Of a stretch of 64,000 nt of DNA, positions 12,801-19,818 are shown in pieces. The DNA is from JAXDTI01 sp034090045. GTDB lineage: Bacteria; Actinomycetota; Actinomycetes; Actinomycetales; Actinomycetaceae. Under the pieces are notes generated by a model. The model saw only the letters and a list, made by a program, of their open reading frames with translations, had not been told where the DNA came from and made no database searches. Where the stretch lies: the NCBI GenBank assembly GCA_034090045.1, contig JAXDTI010000001.1:124001-188000 (forward strand), read 5' to 3'. Position 1 is the first letter of the stretch, and each line of letters opens with the position of its first letter. The translations under genes and the position numbers were made by a program.

Positions 12801-15800
12801 CACAACTCGCCGTTGAGGGTATAGGTTTCGCCGGCTTTCAAACCCTGATATTTGACGGTGTCCTTCACGGTCGCGGCGCTACGGGCGGTCAGCTCGTGGT
12901 CGCCATCGGTGCCGTTGTCGGTTGCGACAGTAGCAATCTCAACCGGGTAGACGGTCTGTTCGGGAGCTGTCGGGTCTTTGTGGTCGGCAATTGTGATGCC
13001 ACCGGCAACCTGTATCTCCTCGTAGGCAACCATCGGACGGTGATCAGCCATCTGGGCTTTGCTGACAGTGAAGTCGATAACGACAGCACCATCGACACTC
13101 AGCCACTTCTCACCGGTCTTTTCACCATCGATTTCACCCTCGATTTCTTTGACTGTATGGCCAATGACTTCCAGGGTCCGCCCGTTGCTGGTGGCCGTGG
13201 CGTTACCGGAATCGTCAATCGTGATGGTCACGATCTGTTCGGTGCCGGGAACCACTGAACCGTCCTGACCGTCCTGGTAGTGCAGGTCACCTTTAACAGT
13301 GTAGGTCTGACCGGCCAGCAGCCCAGTGAATGTTACCTTGTCGGAGACGGTTTGGGTGTCCGCGGTGGCATCCAGGTAGCTGCTGGAAGTGTCCTTGTTG
13401 TAGGCCTTGGTTGTCACGGTCGGGACGACCACGGTCTGGGACTTGTCACCAATGTTTTTGTGTACAACCGGGGTGCCGTCAGCTTCATTCACCGGGGTGG
13501 TGCCGTCAGCCTTGAACAGTTCCTCAAACACAACATAGCGGGCACCCGGCGTGGCCTTATCTAAGGTAAAGGTGACCACGTCAGCTTCGGTACCTTGGAA
13601 CGCTTCAGCTTCTGCCTCACTCACGTTAAATGTTCCGGTGGCACTTGCTACCGGTTCACCGGTGTTCTGATCCATCAGGGTGCCTTTCAGCACATAGTCA
13701 CCAGCCGGGAGGTTAGTCCAAGACACGGTGTCTTTGATGGTGAACTCTTCACCGGCTTTCGCGTATGCGTCAGCGCCGGAGAGATTCGACTTCGCCTGGG
13801 TGGCGATTGTCGGACCGTTGGAATAGGTGTTTACGTATTCCACGGTGAAAGTACTCGCGGCGTTAACGGTGATTGTCGCCTCGTTCCCGGTATCTTGGGT
13901 ACCGCTGCTGCTCCAGCTGGTGGTGAGCACGGTACCCGCCGGTTTATTACCCGGATCTTCGGTGATTGTGCATCGGGTTCCGACCGGCAGACCCTCAGCA
14001 ATCAGTGTTGCCTCTGTCGCATTGGCGTTCACCGTGACGGGGTCGGAGCTGCTCTTCACGGTTTTGTCGGGCAACTCGCAGCTGTAGTTGAACTTGAAAC
14101 TGTTCGGAACCTGGATTTCGGCTGCCCCGGGGCCTTCAGCTTTAGCTGTCTTCAACACTTTCAGTTCACCCTTAGGTGCAGTGAAGGTGTCGGTGGCGGC
14201 AGCGGTGACACTGGTGCCGTACTTACCGAGAGTCACATGGGCGCTACCGTTATTGTTGTCGGTGACACCATTGCCAGCGTAACTGATGCTATCGGTGAGG
14301 TTCGGGATATTGAGTTCGGCGAGCTTGCCGTCCTTAATGACGTGGCGCGCATGGTTGTCGTCAACCCACGCGACCTCTTCGATGGTGTAGTTGCCGTTGG
14401 CTTTCAGTGTCCAGCCGGTCACGGCAGCAACATCAGTCGGGGTACCGACCTTAACGGAAACATCTTTTACAGCTCCCGTTTCATTATCGGTCACTTTGAA
14501 GATGTATTCTTTCGGCAGTTTCTCCTGCTCTTCTGGACTCAAAGCACCGTTATCGGCCTTATTGGTCTTGGTCAAAAGCAGTTTCACCGGTTTCGACTTA
14601 TAGGCGTTAGTGACAGTGTATTTCACTGTTTCGCCGGTAACCGTGAACCGGTATTTACCATTCCCCAGAGATTCTGTGCCACCGGAGAACCGTCCGGTAC
14701 CGGCGTCCACCGGCACGTAACCAGCCTCAGCGAGCGCCTTATCGGCATCGGCGTGACCGGTCTCTTTGATGGTGCAGGTTGTGCCGACCTTGAGATTCTC
14801 CGGTCCGGAGACTGCCACGCCCGGCGTAAGAGTCAAGAAGCCTTTGCCTGCCTCACCACCTTTATAGGTGCAGGTGTATTCCACAGTGTAACTGAGCTTC
14901 GAGGTGTCAAAACCATCATCGAGACCAGTAACTTCCTTCACCACCTGGAATCCGGAATCTTTCGGCAGATAGGTGTTCTCTGCGGTGACGGTTACTGTCG
15001 CGGTCTGGGCGGTTGCATCTGTCGGAACCATACGACCGGTCTTCAACGCTCCCGCCGGGATTTTGTGGTCACCGATCGGCAAGCCACCGGCGATCCGTTC
15101 ATAGCTCACGCCCTCAGCTTTGAGAGTGGTTTCCGGGTTCGAATCCTCGGCAGCATCTTCCGCGGTTGAGAATGCGGACTCCCAAACGAAACACTCATAG
15201 CCGTAAGGTATGCTCACCGAATCGGTGGTTACACCTGCGGTCATGGCTTTTGTGCCTTCTACGATACTACCGGTTTGGCCGGTGCCCGGACGGCACACAT
15301 AAGACATGGTGAACTTGTGTTCGTCCAACAGGTTGTCCGCATCGTGCAGCTTTTTCAGGAAGTTGAGTTTCACGTCCTTTTGCTTATAGGTGTTGTCGAA
15401 GTGGAAAGTTACCGCCTCGCCAGCACTAGCCGGTTTGATGTTAGACAATGGCAGGCTCATAACCTGGTCGGTATCCTCAATCCGAATCTCGGCAATTTCA
15501 CCACCTGAAGCGTTGCTCACCTGCGGTTCTGTGGCGTTGCTGGTCAGCGTGTAGCCGTCAGCCTCTGCCTCGGAGATGTCCTCCATAACGTAGCATCGGG
15601 CGTCATAGTTCACAACGATCGGACCGGACTTTGCGTAGCCCTTTGAATCAACTGTCAGGGTGACGCTATCTAATTTGCCTTCCGTTTTGTCTTTGTCAAG
15701 GCAAACGTAGTTGAACTTGAAGTCCTTCTCAGGCAGTGCGATGGTTTTGCCGGTGGAATCGGTGGCTGTCGCCTGCTTTTCGATAATGAAGTAGTTGTCA

Positions 15801-18800
15801 ATATAGATGGACTGACTTTCAACCTCATTCACGTTGTTGGGATCCTCCGGGTGGGTCAAGTCCACACCGTTTCCGGTCAGTTTCTCGTAGGCGGTGAGTT
15901 TCTTACCTGCGTATTCCTTGACCTGGTCTGCGGTCAGCTCGAACCGGAGCGTGACGGTCTTATCGGTGCCGCCCTCAGCCGTGAATGTCTTTTCGGCTTT
16001 GATTCCGGTCGCGGTTTGACCGTCCATCAGCTCACCGGAGACCTTGTATTCCTGTCCGGCTTCCAGGTTCCCATAGGTGATGGTGTCTCTGATAGTGGCG
16101 GGCTTTGTCGGATCTACGTGCTTGTCACGATCAGAGTCGTCTGTAGCCGTGGTTTTCATATAGGGGGTCGGCTTATAGGTGTTGGTCGCGGTCAATGCGA
16201 CAGTGGTGTCGTTGCCCTCCAGAATGGAGAAGCTCACGGTCTCACTCGAAACCTCGAATTCGGAATCGCCGGAACCTGACCACTTCAGTTCAGCGCCGTC
16301 ATGCTTGGTCTCGTTTACCTTAATCTTTGCGTCTGCCGGTAGTCCGGTGATCTGCGCGGTTTCACCAGCTTTAATCGTGAAAGTGTATTCGTCGTCCCGT
16401 TGCTTTCCGTTCAGAACCCACTTGCCTCTTTTTTCGCCGTTAACTGTGAAACCGAAGGTGAAGTTTTCGGCAACATTGCCTTTATAGCCCTCGGAGACAA
16501 CGTTCTTCGTCACCGTGAACCCGCCGGGGTTCGGGGTGGCGGCGACTACGCCAATCTTTTGGTCGACGCTGTTGGTCCAGTCGTGGGTGTACTGCTCGGT
16601 TCCGGGGCAGGCGATAGAAATCTTGCCGGTGCCCTCGGTCTGCCAATCGACACCGCCCATACCGACACGCACCTGATACTTGGGGTTGTTGTTCGGCAGG
16701 AAGTATGTGCCGTACAGTTTCAGGTTACCGGCGAAACGATAGCTGATGTCAGCTGTCCGACCCGCCTGGCAGTTGCTGAGGGTCAAGGTAATACCCTGCA
16801 CCATCTGGGCGGCGGTCATATCGAAATTTTTACCGTTCGCGGTCAGGTGGAAGCTCTTGACGGTGGAATAGCCGTCAGCCTTTTGGAGTGCCGCTTTAAC
16901 CTGCGGGTTCGAGGTGTCAATTTTCACGGTGTACTTGTTGTCTGTGTCCGCTACCGGGGTGACAATCAGTTGCACGCCGTTGCTCAACAGCTGGTCGTTG
17001 GTCATGACCTGCGAGCCGTAGGCGTTCCACGCGGCATCGAGGACGGGCTGACCCACACCGCTGTATTTACCGCCAGGGTTGGTGACAATCCATACAGCTT
17101 CCTCGATTTGGCGGGGCTGAAGTTCCGGATGCGCATCGGCGTACATAGCCAAGGCGATCAGTCGCTTTTGCCGCTCAGCGGTCATGGTCACGTCAAATTG
17201 GTTGTATCCCAGGTCGTTCGGGTCGAGATACACGTCAGTGCTGCGGGTGAAGTAGGTGGTGTCGTTTATGACACCCCGGTTCGTGTTGGTGCCATCAGCA
17301 CAATAGAACGGTGTTCCCTGGATATTAAAGAACCCGGATGGGCGACCTGCCGCATCGTAGTAGGAGTCATTCGGATCCCAAACGACCTGCTTGCTTTGGC
17401 TCTCATAGGTTGAGGAAAGCACCGCGATTGAGGGGGCAACCTCGGTGGTGGTTGTGACACCGCCAGCTACTTTGGCGCGCGCACCAAAGAACACTCCCTC
17501 AGTAATGTTGCCGCCGGGAATAGTGTGGGTGAAAGATTTCTCCCAGTTGGTCTCGCCGGTGACGGTAACCGTGTCGCTCGAGCTAACGATTTCCTCGGTG
17601 CCGTCCGACGCTACCTTATATATTTCACTGGTTACCTCATAGGTGGTGTTCGGATCCAGGTTTTCCAGGGTAACCCGATCGGTCAGTGTCGCATCGGTGC
17701 CGACGGTCAGGCTATCGACTTCCTGCAGCTGCTGGCCGGTGAGCTGCTGGCCGGTGAGGGCCGTGCTCAGCTTCGGGGTCGGGGTGGTCGGGGTGCAGGG
17801 CGCGGAAACTGTCAGTCCGCCGCTGACGGAAACCGGAATACCGTCAATAATGACCTGTGCCTGATACTCTTGCTCTTGCCATGCGGCACCGGGAACCTCA
17901 ACGCTGCCAGAGAATTTGATTGTCGCGGTCGGGGTGGTGCCACCGCAATCACCCGCGAAAGCGACCCACACGCCCTGTGCCATGTTTTGCCAAGTCAACT
18001 GATCTGCGGGAATTTCAGAGTTCATTCCCTGGTCGGCGTAGATTTTCACGGTTACGCCCGGGTTGTTGGCCTCCAGCCCGAACTTCAGGGCCGACAGGTC
18101 GCCGTTGAATTTCTCGGTTCCCTGCAATTGCACATTCACGAGCCTGGTGCTGCCATTAGTGGCTTCACCGACATTAACCAGTTTCAGGTTGTTCAACATT
18201 TCTTGAACGTTTTTGGCTTGCCCCTGAACACGCTCGTTCAATGCAGCGGTAATACGCTCAATGTCTGCCTGCGGGGGGATATATGTCCAGGATTCAGACC
18301 ACTGATAACCATTCGCGATGTACCACATATATGCCTGCACGAACATTATTTGCATACGTGGTGAAGATCCGAAAAGCGTCGGGTTTGTCTTATACAGATA
18401 CGCCAGGTTCTGCATCTGCATGTATTGCTCATCCTTATACGAGCTGTAGTAGTGGGCTTTCACACCAGATAAGCTGTCAGGGATCGTGACATCGGGTTGA
18501 ATACACAGGGTTGTCAGATCGAGGTTCTGACCGTTATACGTGAGGTTTGCCGTGTACGGATAGTATGCTGCGTAACCCGTATCGTATTCGGGCACGAACT
18601 GCATAAGATTCTTCTTGTCGTCAATTTGAATGATGTAATACGTTTCATTGAGGAGTGTACGCGGTACCGCAGCGAATACCCCCGATGCGGAATCATAGTA
18701 AACACCTGAAACCGGTCTAAATTCATGGCTTATTACACGTACGCCATGCTGTGTGAATTCGTCGCTCAGACTGTAAGCTTTTAGTGCTTTATTAATATCG

Positions 18801-19282
18801 CCCGAAGCACCATTCAATATATTGTCGAGGTCTGAACGCCAGTCGGCTGCATTGAGGTTGGCTGCCGGTTCAGCACTTGTGTATGTGGCGTGGTCTCCGC
18901 CTAGTGATACCGGGAACCAACATGTAGTAGTAGTAGCCTTATCGGGATTAATTTTACACGGATACGGCTTGAAAACCTGGTCGTTCACCTTTGCAATAGA
19001 TCCATCAGCCTTTTTATCCATGGTGACGGCAGCCGGATATTGCGCTAGACCATTATTCTTCGTCCAGGAGTTGATTGACTGAGCGATCTGACCCTGAAGC
19101 GTAGTCCAATCTGTCGTAATGATCTTGGCTTCTTTGGCTGTCGTGGTACTGGGATCCACAGCGTTAGAGGGCAGAATCAGGGAGGTGATGGTCCATGCCA
19201 GAGCCATTACCGCCGCGACCCCCGCGACCATCCATTTCTTGAGTTTCCCAGTTACTGATTTCGCACCGGTTTTAGCGTTCAT
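3827..19282 (-). CDS. Giant LPxTG-anchored VaFE-repeat surface adhesin
   Basis: About 5,151 residues, probably a sortase-anchored fibrillar adhesin. An ATG at 19306 is possible, but the ATG at 19282 has AGGGG about 6 nt upstream and begins the signal peptide (residues 1-41, hydrophobic core then SNA). Order of domains: a thioester-type domain with Cys260 and Gln316 (VQAYMW); a degenerate VaFE-like domain; a second thioester-like domain with Cys661 but Glu727 (IEEAVW) where Gln is expected; then VaFE repeats mixed with SpaA/DUF5979-like domains; a Pro/Thr stretch; LPHTG at 5116-5120; a membrane segment and an Arg/Lys tail. I count about 20 VaFE repeats, each starting with a strand like TxATD and ending in DxxQTV, the Thr and Gln expected to form an ester bond. 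Seven SpaA-like domains carry a paired Cys pattern (FxxxYxC...GxxCxxxE). It is monocistronic. Ligand unknown. Confidence 0.93.
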   Translation of the reverse strand: MNAKTGAKSVTGKLKKWMVAGVAAVMALAWTITSLILPSNAVDPSTTTAKEAKIITTDWTTLQGQIAQSINSWTKNNGLAQYPAAVTMDKKADGSIAKVNDQVFKPYPCKINPDKATTTTCWFPVSLGGDHATYTSAEPAANLNAADWRSDLDNILNGASGDINKALKAYSLSDEFTQHGVRVISHEFRPVSGVYYDSASGVFAAVPRTLLNETYYIIQIDDKKNLMQFVPEYDTGYAAYYPYTANLTYNGQNLDLTTLCIQPDVTIPDSLSGVKAHYYSSYKDEQYMQMQNLAYLYKTNPTLFGSSPRMQIMFVQAYMWYIANGYQWSESWTYIPPQADIERITAALNERVQGQAKNVQEMLNNLKLVNVGEATNGSTRLVNVQLQGTEKFNGDLSALKFGLEANNPGVTVKIYADQGMNSEIPADQLTWQNMAQGVWVAFAGDCGGTTPTATIKFSGSVEVPGAAWQEQEYQAQVIIDGIPVSVSGGLTVSAPCTPTTPTPKLSTALTGQQLTGQQLQEVDSLTVGTDATLTDRVTLENLDPNTTYEVTSEIYKVASDGTEEIVSSSDTVTVTGETNWEKSFTHTIPGGNITEGVFFGARAKVAGGVTTTTEVAPSIAVLSSTYESQSKQVVWDPNDSYYDAAGRPSGFFNIQGTPFYCADGTNTNRGVINDTTYFTRSTDVYLDPNDLGYNQFDVTMTAERQKRLIALAMYADAHPELQPRQIEEAVWIVTNPGGKYSGVGQPVLDAAWNAYGSQVMTNDQLLSNGVQLIVTPVADTDNKYTVKIDTSNPQVKAALQKADGYSTVKSFHLTANGKNFDMTAAQMVQGITLTLSNCQAGRTADISYRFAGNLKLYGTYFLPNNNPKYQVRVGMGGVDWQTEGTGKISIACPGTEQYTHDWTNSVDQKIGVVAATPNPGGFTVTKNVVSEGYKGNVAENFTFGFTVNGEKRGKWVLNGKQRDDEYTFTIKAGETAQITGLPADAKIKVNETKHDGAELKWSGSGDSEFEVSSETVSFSILEGNDTTVALTATNTYKPTPYMKTTATDDSDRDKHVDPTKPATIRDTITYGNLEAGQEYKVSGELMDGQTATGIKAEKTFTAEGGTDKTVTLRFELTADQVKEYAGKKLTAYEKLTGNGVDLTHPEDPNNVNEVESQSIYIDNYFIIEKQATATDSTGKTIALPEKDFKFNYVCLDKDKTEGKLDSVTLTVDSKGYAKSGPIVVNYDARCYVMEDISEAEADGYTLTSNATEPQVSNASGGEIAEIRIEDTDQVMSLPLSNIKPASAGEAVTFHFDNTYKQKDVKLNFLKKLHDADNLLDEHKFTMSYVCRPGTGQTGSIVEGTKAMTAGVTTDSVSIPYGYECFVWESAFSTAEDAAEDSNPETTLKAEGVSYERIAGGLPIGDHKIPAGALKTGRMVPTDATAQTATVTVTAENTYLPKDSGFQVVKEVTGLDDGFDTSKLSYTVEYTCTYKGGEAGKGFLTLTPGVAVSGPENLKVGTTCTIKETGHADADKALAEAGYVPVDAGTGRFSGGTESLGNGKYRFTVTGETVKYTVTNAYKSKPVKLLLTKTNKADNGALSPEEQEKLPKEYIFKVTDNETGAVKDVSVKVGTPTDVAAVTGWTLKANGNYTIEEVAWVDDNHARHVIKDGKLAELNIPNLTDSISYAGNGVTDNNNGSAHVTLGKYGTSVTAAATDTFTAPKGELKVLKTAKAEGPGAAEIQVPNSFKFNYSCELPDKTVKSSSDPVTVNANATEATLIAEGLPVGTRCTITEDPGNKPAGTVLTTSWSSSGTQDTGNEATITVNAASTFTVEYVNTYSNGPTIATQAKSNLSGADAYAKAGEEFTIKDTVSWTNLPAGDYVLKGTLMDQNTGEPVASATGTFNVSEAEAEAFQGTEADVVTFTLDKATPGARYVVFEELFKADGTTPVNEADGTPVVHKNIGDKSQTVVVPTVTTKAYNKDTSSSYLDATADTQTVSDKVTFTGLLAGQTYTVKGDLHYQDGQDGSVVPGTEQIVTITIDDSGNATATSNGRTLEVIGHTVKEIEGEIDGEKTGEKWLSVDGAVVIDFTVSKAQMADHRPMVAYEEIQVAGGITIADHKDPTAPEQTVYPVEIATVATDNGTDGDHELTARSAATVKDTVKYQGLKAGETYTLNGELWEVTGEGDTATTVGEAPVATATAEVRANDADGEWANAIVFELQDGQQILPGKKYVVFEKLTDNTGKVIATHEEPGDTAQTVTVPSDVPTMGTTARDASDKDKFLLAIAKENSDDNGKVDTNTKIEDVIEFTGLPAGNYQVKAVLYDKVTKTDITTGELLPVEVTTEQYQAGKGTWTVQIAVPSDIVLAEHQLVVKEYLLNADGSAYTYTDKDGATQQLKHDDIVDSQTVWIPGVTTTATDAADNDHNLNQGEEKVTINDEVKYTGLIPGKEYTITGELWNKDTGQAIGGPKKIVKITPTEADGSVTLSWELDSASLHTTAIVAYEQIEYEGKVIAIHRDIDAPSQTVWNPSISTVATDQDGDHFVKLPETEGVTGDTVTTTVLDDVEYHNLAKGEYVLLGQLLDKNTNKVVATATSEPQTVKTDNASGTWADVIEFKNVELSADHAYVVFEKLYLAKDVVDGKVTEGAEPVAIHENINDADQTVIVPSVETTATDAADGDKVLDTQAETQTVADHIDFTGLLPGKTYTVTGELYDKETGEAVPGTQVPVTLTISADGKSVTATAEGQTIKYGTPTLAGNGTVSGWIEVQFTVAKDYLVHPLVAFETITYEGKEIAAHHDINDEAQTVNYEIGTLANVKDGAGSTKDSTGKPKVVAGSPAKVTDDVEYHNLNKGTYELRGTLVDKADGQPVATADPVRQTITKDNASGVWTEVMTFTFTPETGHSYVVFEELYLVPDSNNDGKIDGSDNAEPTDKVAEHKDRNDADQSVEVENPGRLVIEKVVADNTEGARAIKQNGVFNFQYVCAPDADTDTALTGTKTITITDGQGTGSVTVDQIPVGYQCAVYEVRPANADSDSWIFDLSYEGATADTTRWGGKDLDENAVLTGKVPDNGTVKVTAKNSYLDKETQFQVSKDVAALGGVQADLEAKVKDQQFNFKYSCEVAGKDQPVTGQFTLTAENGNAWSSKSEGSNVKDLKPGDSCTVTEVDPIFEPEGWNFSNLAFEQDNGSVTNSFTPNSQTKSFTFELGKDGAAVFTVKNVYTPEKGSFKVLKVVENPNGVEVPSNTFVFNVTIGDDEPLQIHVTGANTAAEAEKLAWTPDETLPIGTRVQVEELGYWADDKLVSGPLTEQMSAIGETAQVTYKVNGETVAGQKASFLIGGDSTVATVEADNSYGSNPAKLTIKKVSAQVTGDNPKQIQAPSTFKFTATCGGAEMVLDNGGEVALNQPLTIEGLKAGQNCTITEVQEVPEGAKGQQASWTLKNGDTVVKSGEGTAATDITVKAGDELTIEYSNEYPLDQITPTLGTSASVASDTDKFLVAGEAGTVKDHVTWTNLAEGTYTLRYELHDKADGQDGQALVNGNATVKVTAAQAQAGNGAWDIEIPVPADTVVADHSYVVYERLFNADNTAPVTYTDGEETKPLEHADINDEAQTVVTPGVTTNAYDVSDGDKHLDRDAATVKVGDKVDFTGLLPGKTYQVTGQLMYQDDNTEVPGATRTVNLTIGADGKVTSDEGVEVGPVTVDEANGTVSGYVVIVIEVDGKLLQKAPMVVFEDIIYEGRTIASHHDINDGAQTVFNPEIGTSAVDGSGDSDHFVAPNTEATIIDTVSWKDLAAGTYTVTGTLMDKDSVVDGKLQPVQGATAQPVTFTVAADESGNPVETNGTVAVTFTVPASSVTENAHWVVYEKLTGTNPDGETTEVAKHENPQDADQSVTVEKVPGIGTVATDAADGDKFLKVGADGSVKDVVTWHDLKVGKYVMSGVLMDKATGNPVDGKVVTKSFEVVAGETAGTVEMELPIGAANVVEGAQFVVFEKAYADTNGDGKADSETPVATHENINDADQTVIVPSVETTATDAADGDKVLDAKAETVRVNDRVDFTGLLPDMQEPYVVTGSLHVKEALEVAGETPLDAGDMIPGTEQSVRVTLTTGTDGTVTATTDTEGVEVQGLTGDGGNGTYKGYLVLSWDLDGKYVAKSPIVAFEDIKYQGREIAKHHDINDTAQTVNLNIGTVAVDDADGDKFLVAGEDAVVRDTVTWHGLAAGSYVMTGQLVDKTNGQPVAGVETQPVTFTVTDEQAKAGSGSVTVKFKVPASSVKADMSMVVFEEAYADANGDGKADSETPIAEHKDLSDKDQTVTVPKVNTTATDADGDHTLDTTAAKVTINDRVDYWNLLPGMEYTVTGELHFKDDIIVDGQSYKSGDPIPGTEQSVKHTPSEPNGSVTLTWGLDGKYVSQSAIVAFETVTYNGNDVAKHHDIDSPDQTVYTPGIETVAKDAAAGSEDHYLAAGEDATIIDTVTWHGLPEGNYVMTGTLMNKATGAPLTGVTNDPVKFTVAKGETEGTVEMTFQVAAEQVQPGSSWVVFEKAYVDEDGNGEADTDNPAASHTDIDDDDQTVTVPGVNTTATDKADGDKLLDQNSTEVTVSDKVDFTGLLAGYTYQVNGYLNFKSGPNAGKVVPGTEQTVNLTISEIAADGTVKLSSDAGTVAPVKDVKVHSNGTVDGYITLDFQVKGSDLQSGPIVAFETIRYDGYDIAKHHDINDAEQTTGPHPEIGTTATDRTTGGKVVTQVAEGESGYVLDQVNWKHLPAGTYTLVGSLRDKTSGDAIDGVVSEPVTFTVKEGEMEGAVEMTFEVPASVLADLGYNHEMVAFEYVYAGSDTDADPVASHADLTDTAQTVKTGDNPPAGPVTIDVNKVVKGAGDAANGKEFTVNVTYELPDGSTTDAVLTVIAGEKPATLDNIAPGTRVTFSEAAASQPIEGFEFENALWSITAGEDSTLGFVDNGDGSASFTAVNETTKPVTVGFTLTNTYSEQPPAGPDVTVATVASDQADGDKILTVGKDNVVVDKVTWTGLTAGTYTLKGTLMNKANGMPVEGATAEDVTFEVTDGQAQAGTGTVEMKFNVPAAASTAGAKYVAFEEIYGDGNNLVGSHRDINDAAQTVTVETPDTPPTPPTPPNEKIIKKLPHTGAEVLGIALAAGVTTILGLVLMGIRRRNGKTE
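4795..8920 (-). repeat. C-terminal array of ten VaFE repeats (coding)
   Basis: Ten consecutive repeats of about 410 bp encode VaFE domains. They mostly alternate between two subtypes. One has VTW-x-x-L with LMDK and a short closing HENINDADQTV-like end. The other has VDFTGLLPGK, PGTEQ and a YEGxxIAxHHDINDxAQTV end. A further single repeat lies at about 4010-4375, beyond one DUF5979-like domain. Boundaries are approximate and taken from the QTV codons. Confidence 0.85.
10495..13815 (-). repeat. N-terminal array of eight VaFE repeats (coding)
   Basis: Eight repeats of about 415 bp with the same two subtypes as the C-terminal array, separated from it by four SpaA/DUF5979-like domains (about 8,920-10,490). 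The segment 11297-11384 matches 7226-7313 in the other array at 87 of 88 bases, which points to recent recombination between arrays. A lone, more diverged VaFE repeat lies at about 15795-16185. Confidence 0.85.
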
Positions 19283-19343
19283 AGTTCCCCTATAATTCCA
19301 ATCCATTGCTCACAGAGGCCCATTGCCTCCCACATTCTGTTTC

Positions 19344-19372
19344 AGAATAGCAGCAGAGATTAAAGCGTGCAA
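19344..19372 (-). promoter_or_regulatory. Predicted sigma-70-type promoter of the adhesin gene
   Basis: On the minus strand, TTGCAC (-35) and TATTCT (-10) are separated by exactly 17 nt. The expected transcript start near 19337 gives a leader of about 55 nt before the ATG at 19282, which carries an AGGGG ribosome site. Seen directly; activity is inferred. Confidence 0.6.
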
Positions 19373-19782
19373 GTCCGTTATGTGAATTAGTTAATAAATC
19401 TTTGTTTTGGGTTCCGCAAAACACAGGTAAAAGAACTCTCGACATCGAGAAATAACGTTGTTTTCCGAGGTTTTGGGACTGGTAGCCGGCAGTGAAAACC
19501 CCCATTCTGGCAGAAATTAGCGGAACCCTACCCGGTATTGTTTCATCGCACCCCAAACACCACATAGTGAGCTATCAGACACTCGAATCGCAAAAAAACA
19601 GCCCCGCTTTTAATAATTTTCCAAAAACGCTCTAATCACCCTCCCACCCCCACCACCGCCAAGCCGCCCAACCACTCGAACAAAACCCCGGTGTCGAGCC
19701 ACGCCAGATTGACACCACTGAGACCCCCTCCAGCACATCCCCCACAACACGGTTTCATGGTTTCCCGAGCACTATCGAGACC
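19373..19782. other. AT-rich non-coding region upstream of the adhesin gene
   Basis: This stretch between the divergent adhesin and methyltransferase promoters has no convincing gene. It is AT-rich around 19380-19470 and contains an inverted repeat TCTCGA-CA-TCGAGA (19437-19450), about 65-80 bp upstream of the predicted adhesin -35 box. That repeat is a possible operator for a dimeric regulator. The short open frame 19290-19565 on the minus strand has no recognisable domain and overlaps the promoter, so I do not call it. Confidence 0.5.
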
Positions 19783-19811
19783 GTTTAACGCAGTGCAGCG
19801 ACCTCTATAAT
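19783..19811 (+). promoter_or_regulatory. Predicted leaderless promoter of the methyltransferase gene
   Basis: A perfect TATAAT (19806-19811) sits 7 nt before the ATG at 19819. A weak -35 (GTTTAA, 19783-19788) lies 17 nt further upstream. No Shine-Dalgarno fits between them. With this spacing transcription would start at or next to the ATG, giving a leaderless mRNA, which is common in Actinobacteria. Confidence 0.65.
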
Positions 19812-19818
19812 TGGGTGT

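Noticed and set aside
4795..13815. Periodic repeats suggesting a CRISPR or satellite array
   Set aside because: The period is about 410 bp, the repeats are diverged and in frame, and they encode VaFE domains.
19290..19565. Short minus-strand open frame before the adhesin gene
   Set aside because: It overlaps the adhesin promoter and start, has no domain and no ribosome site.
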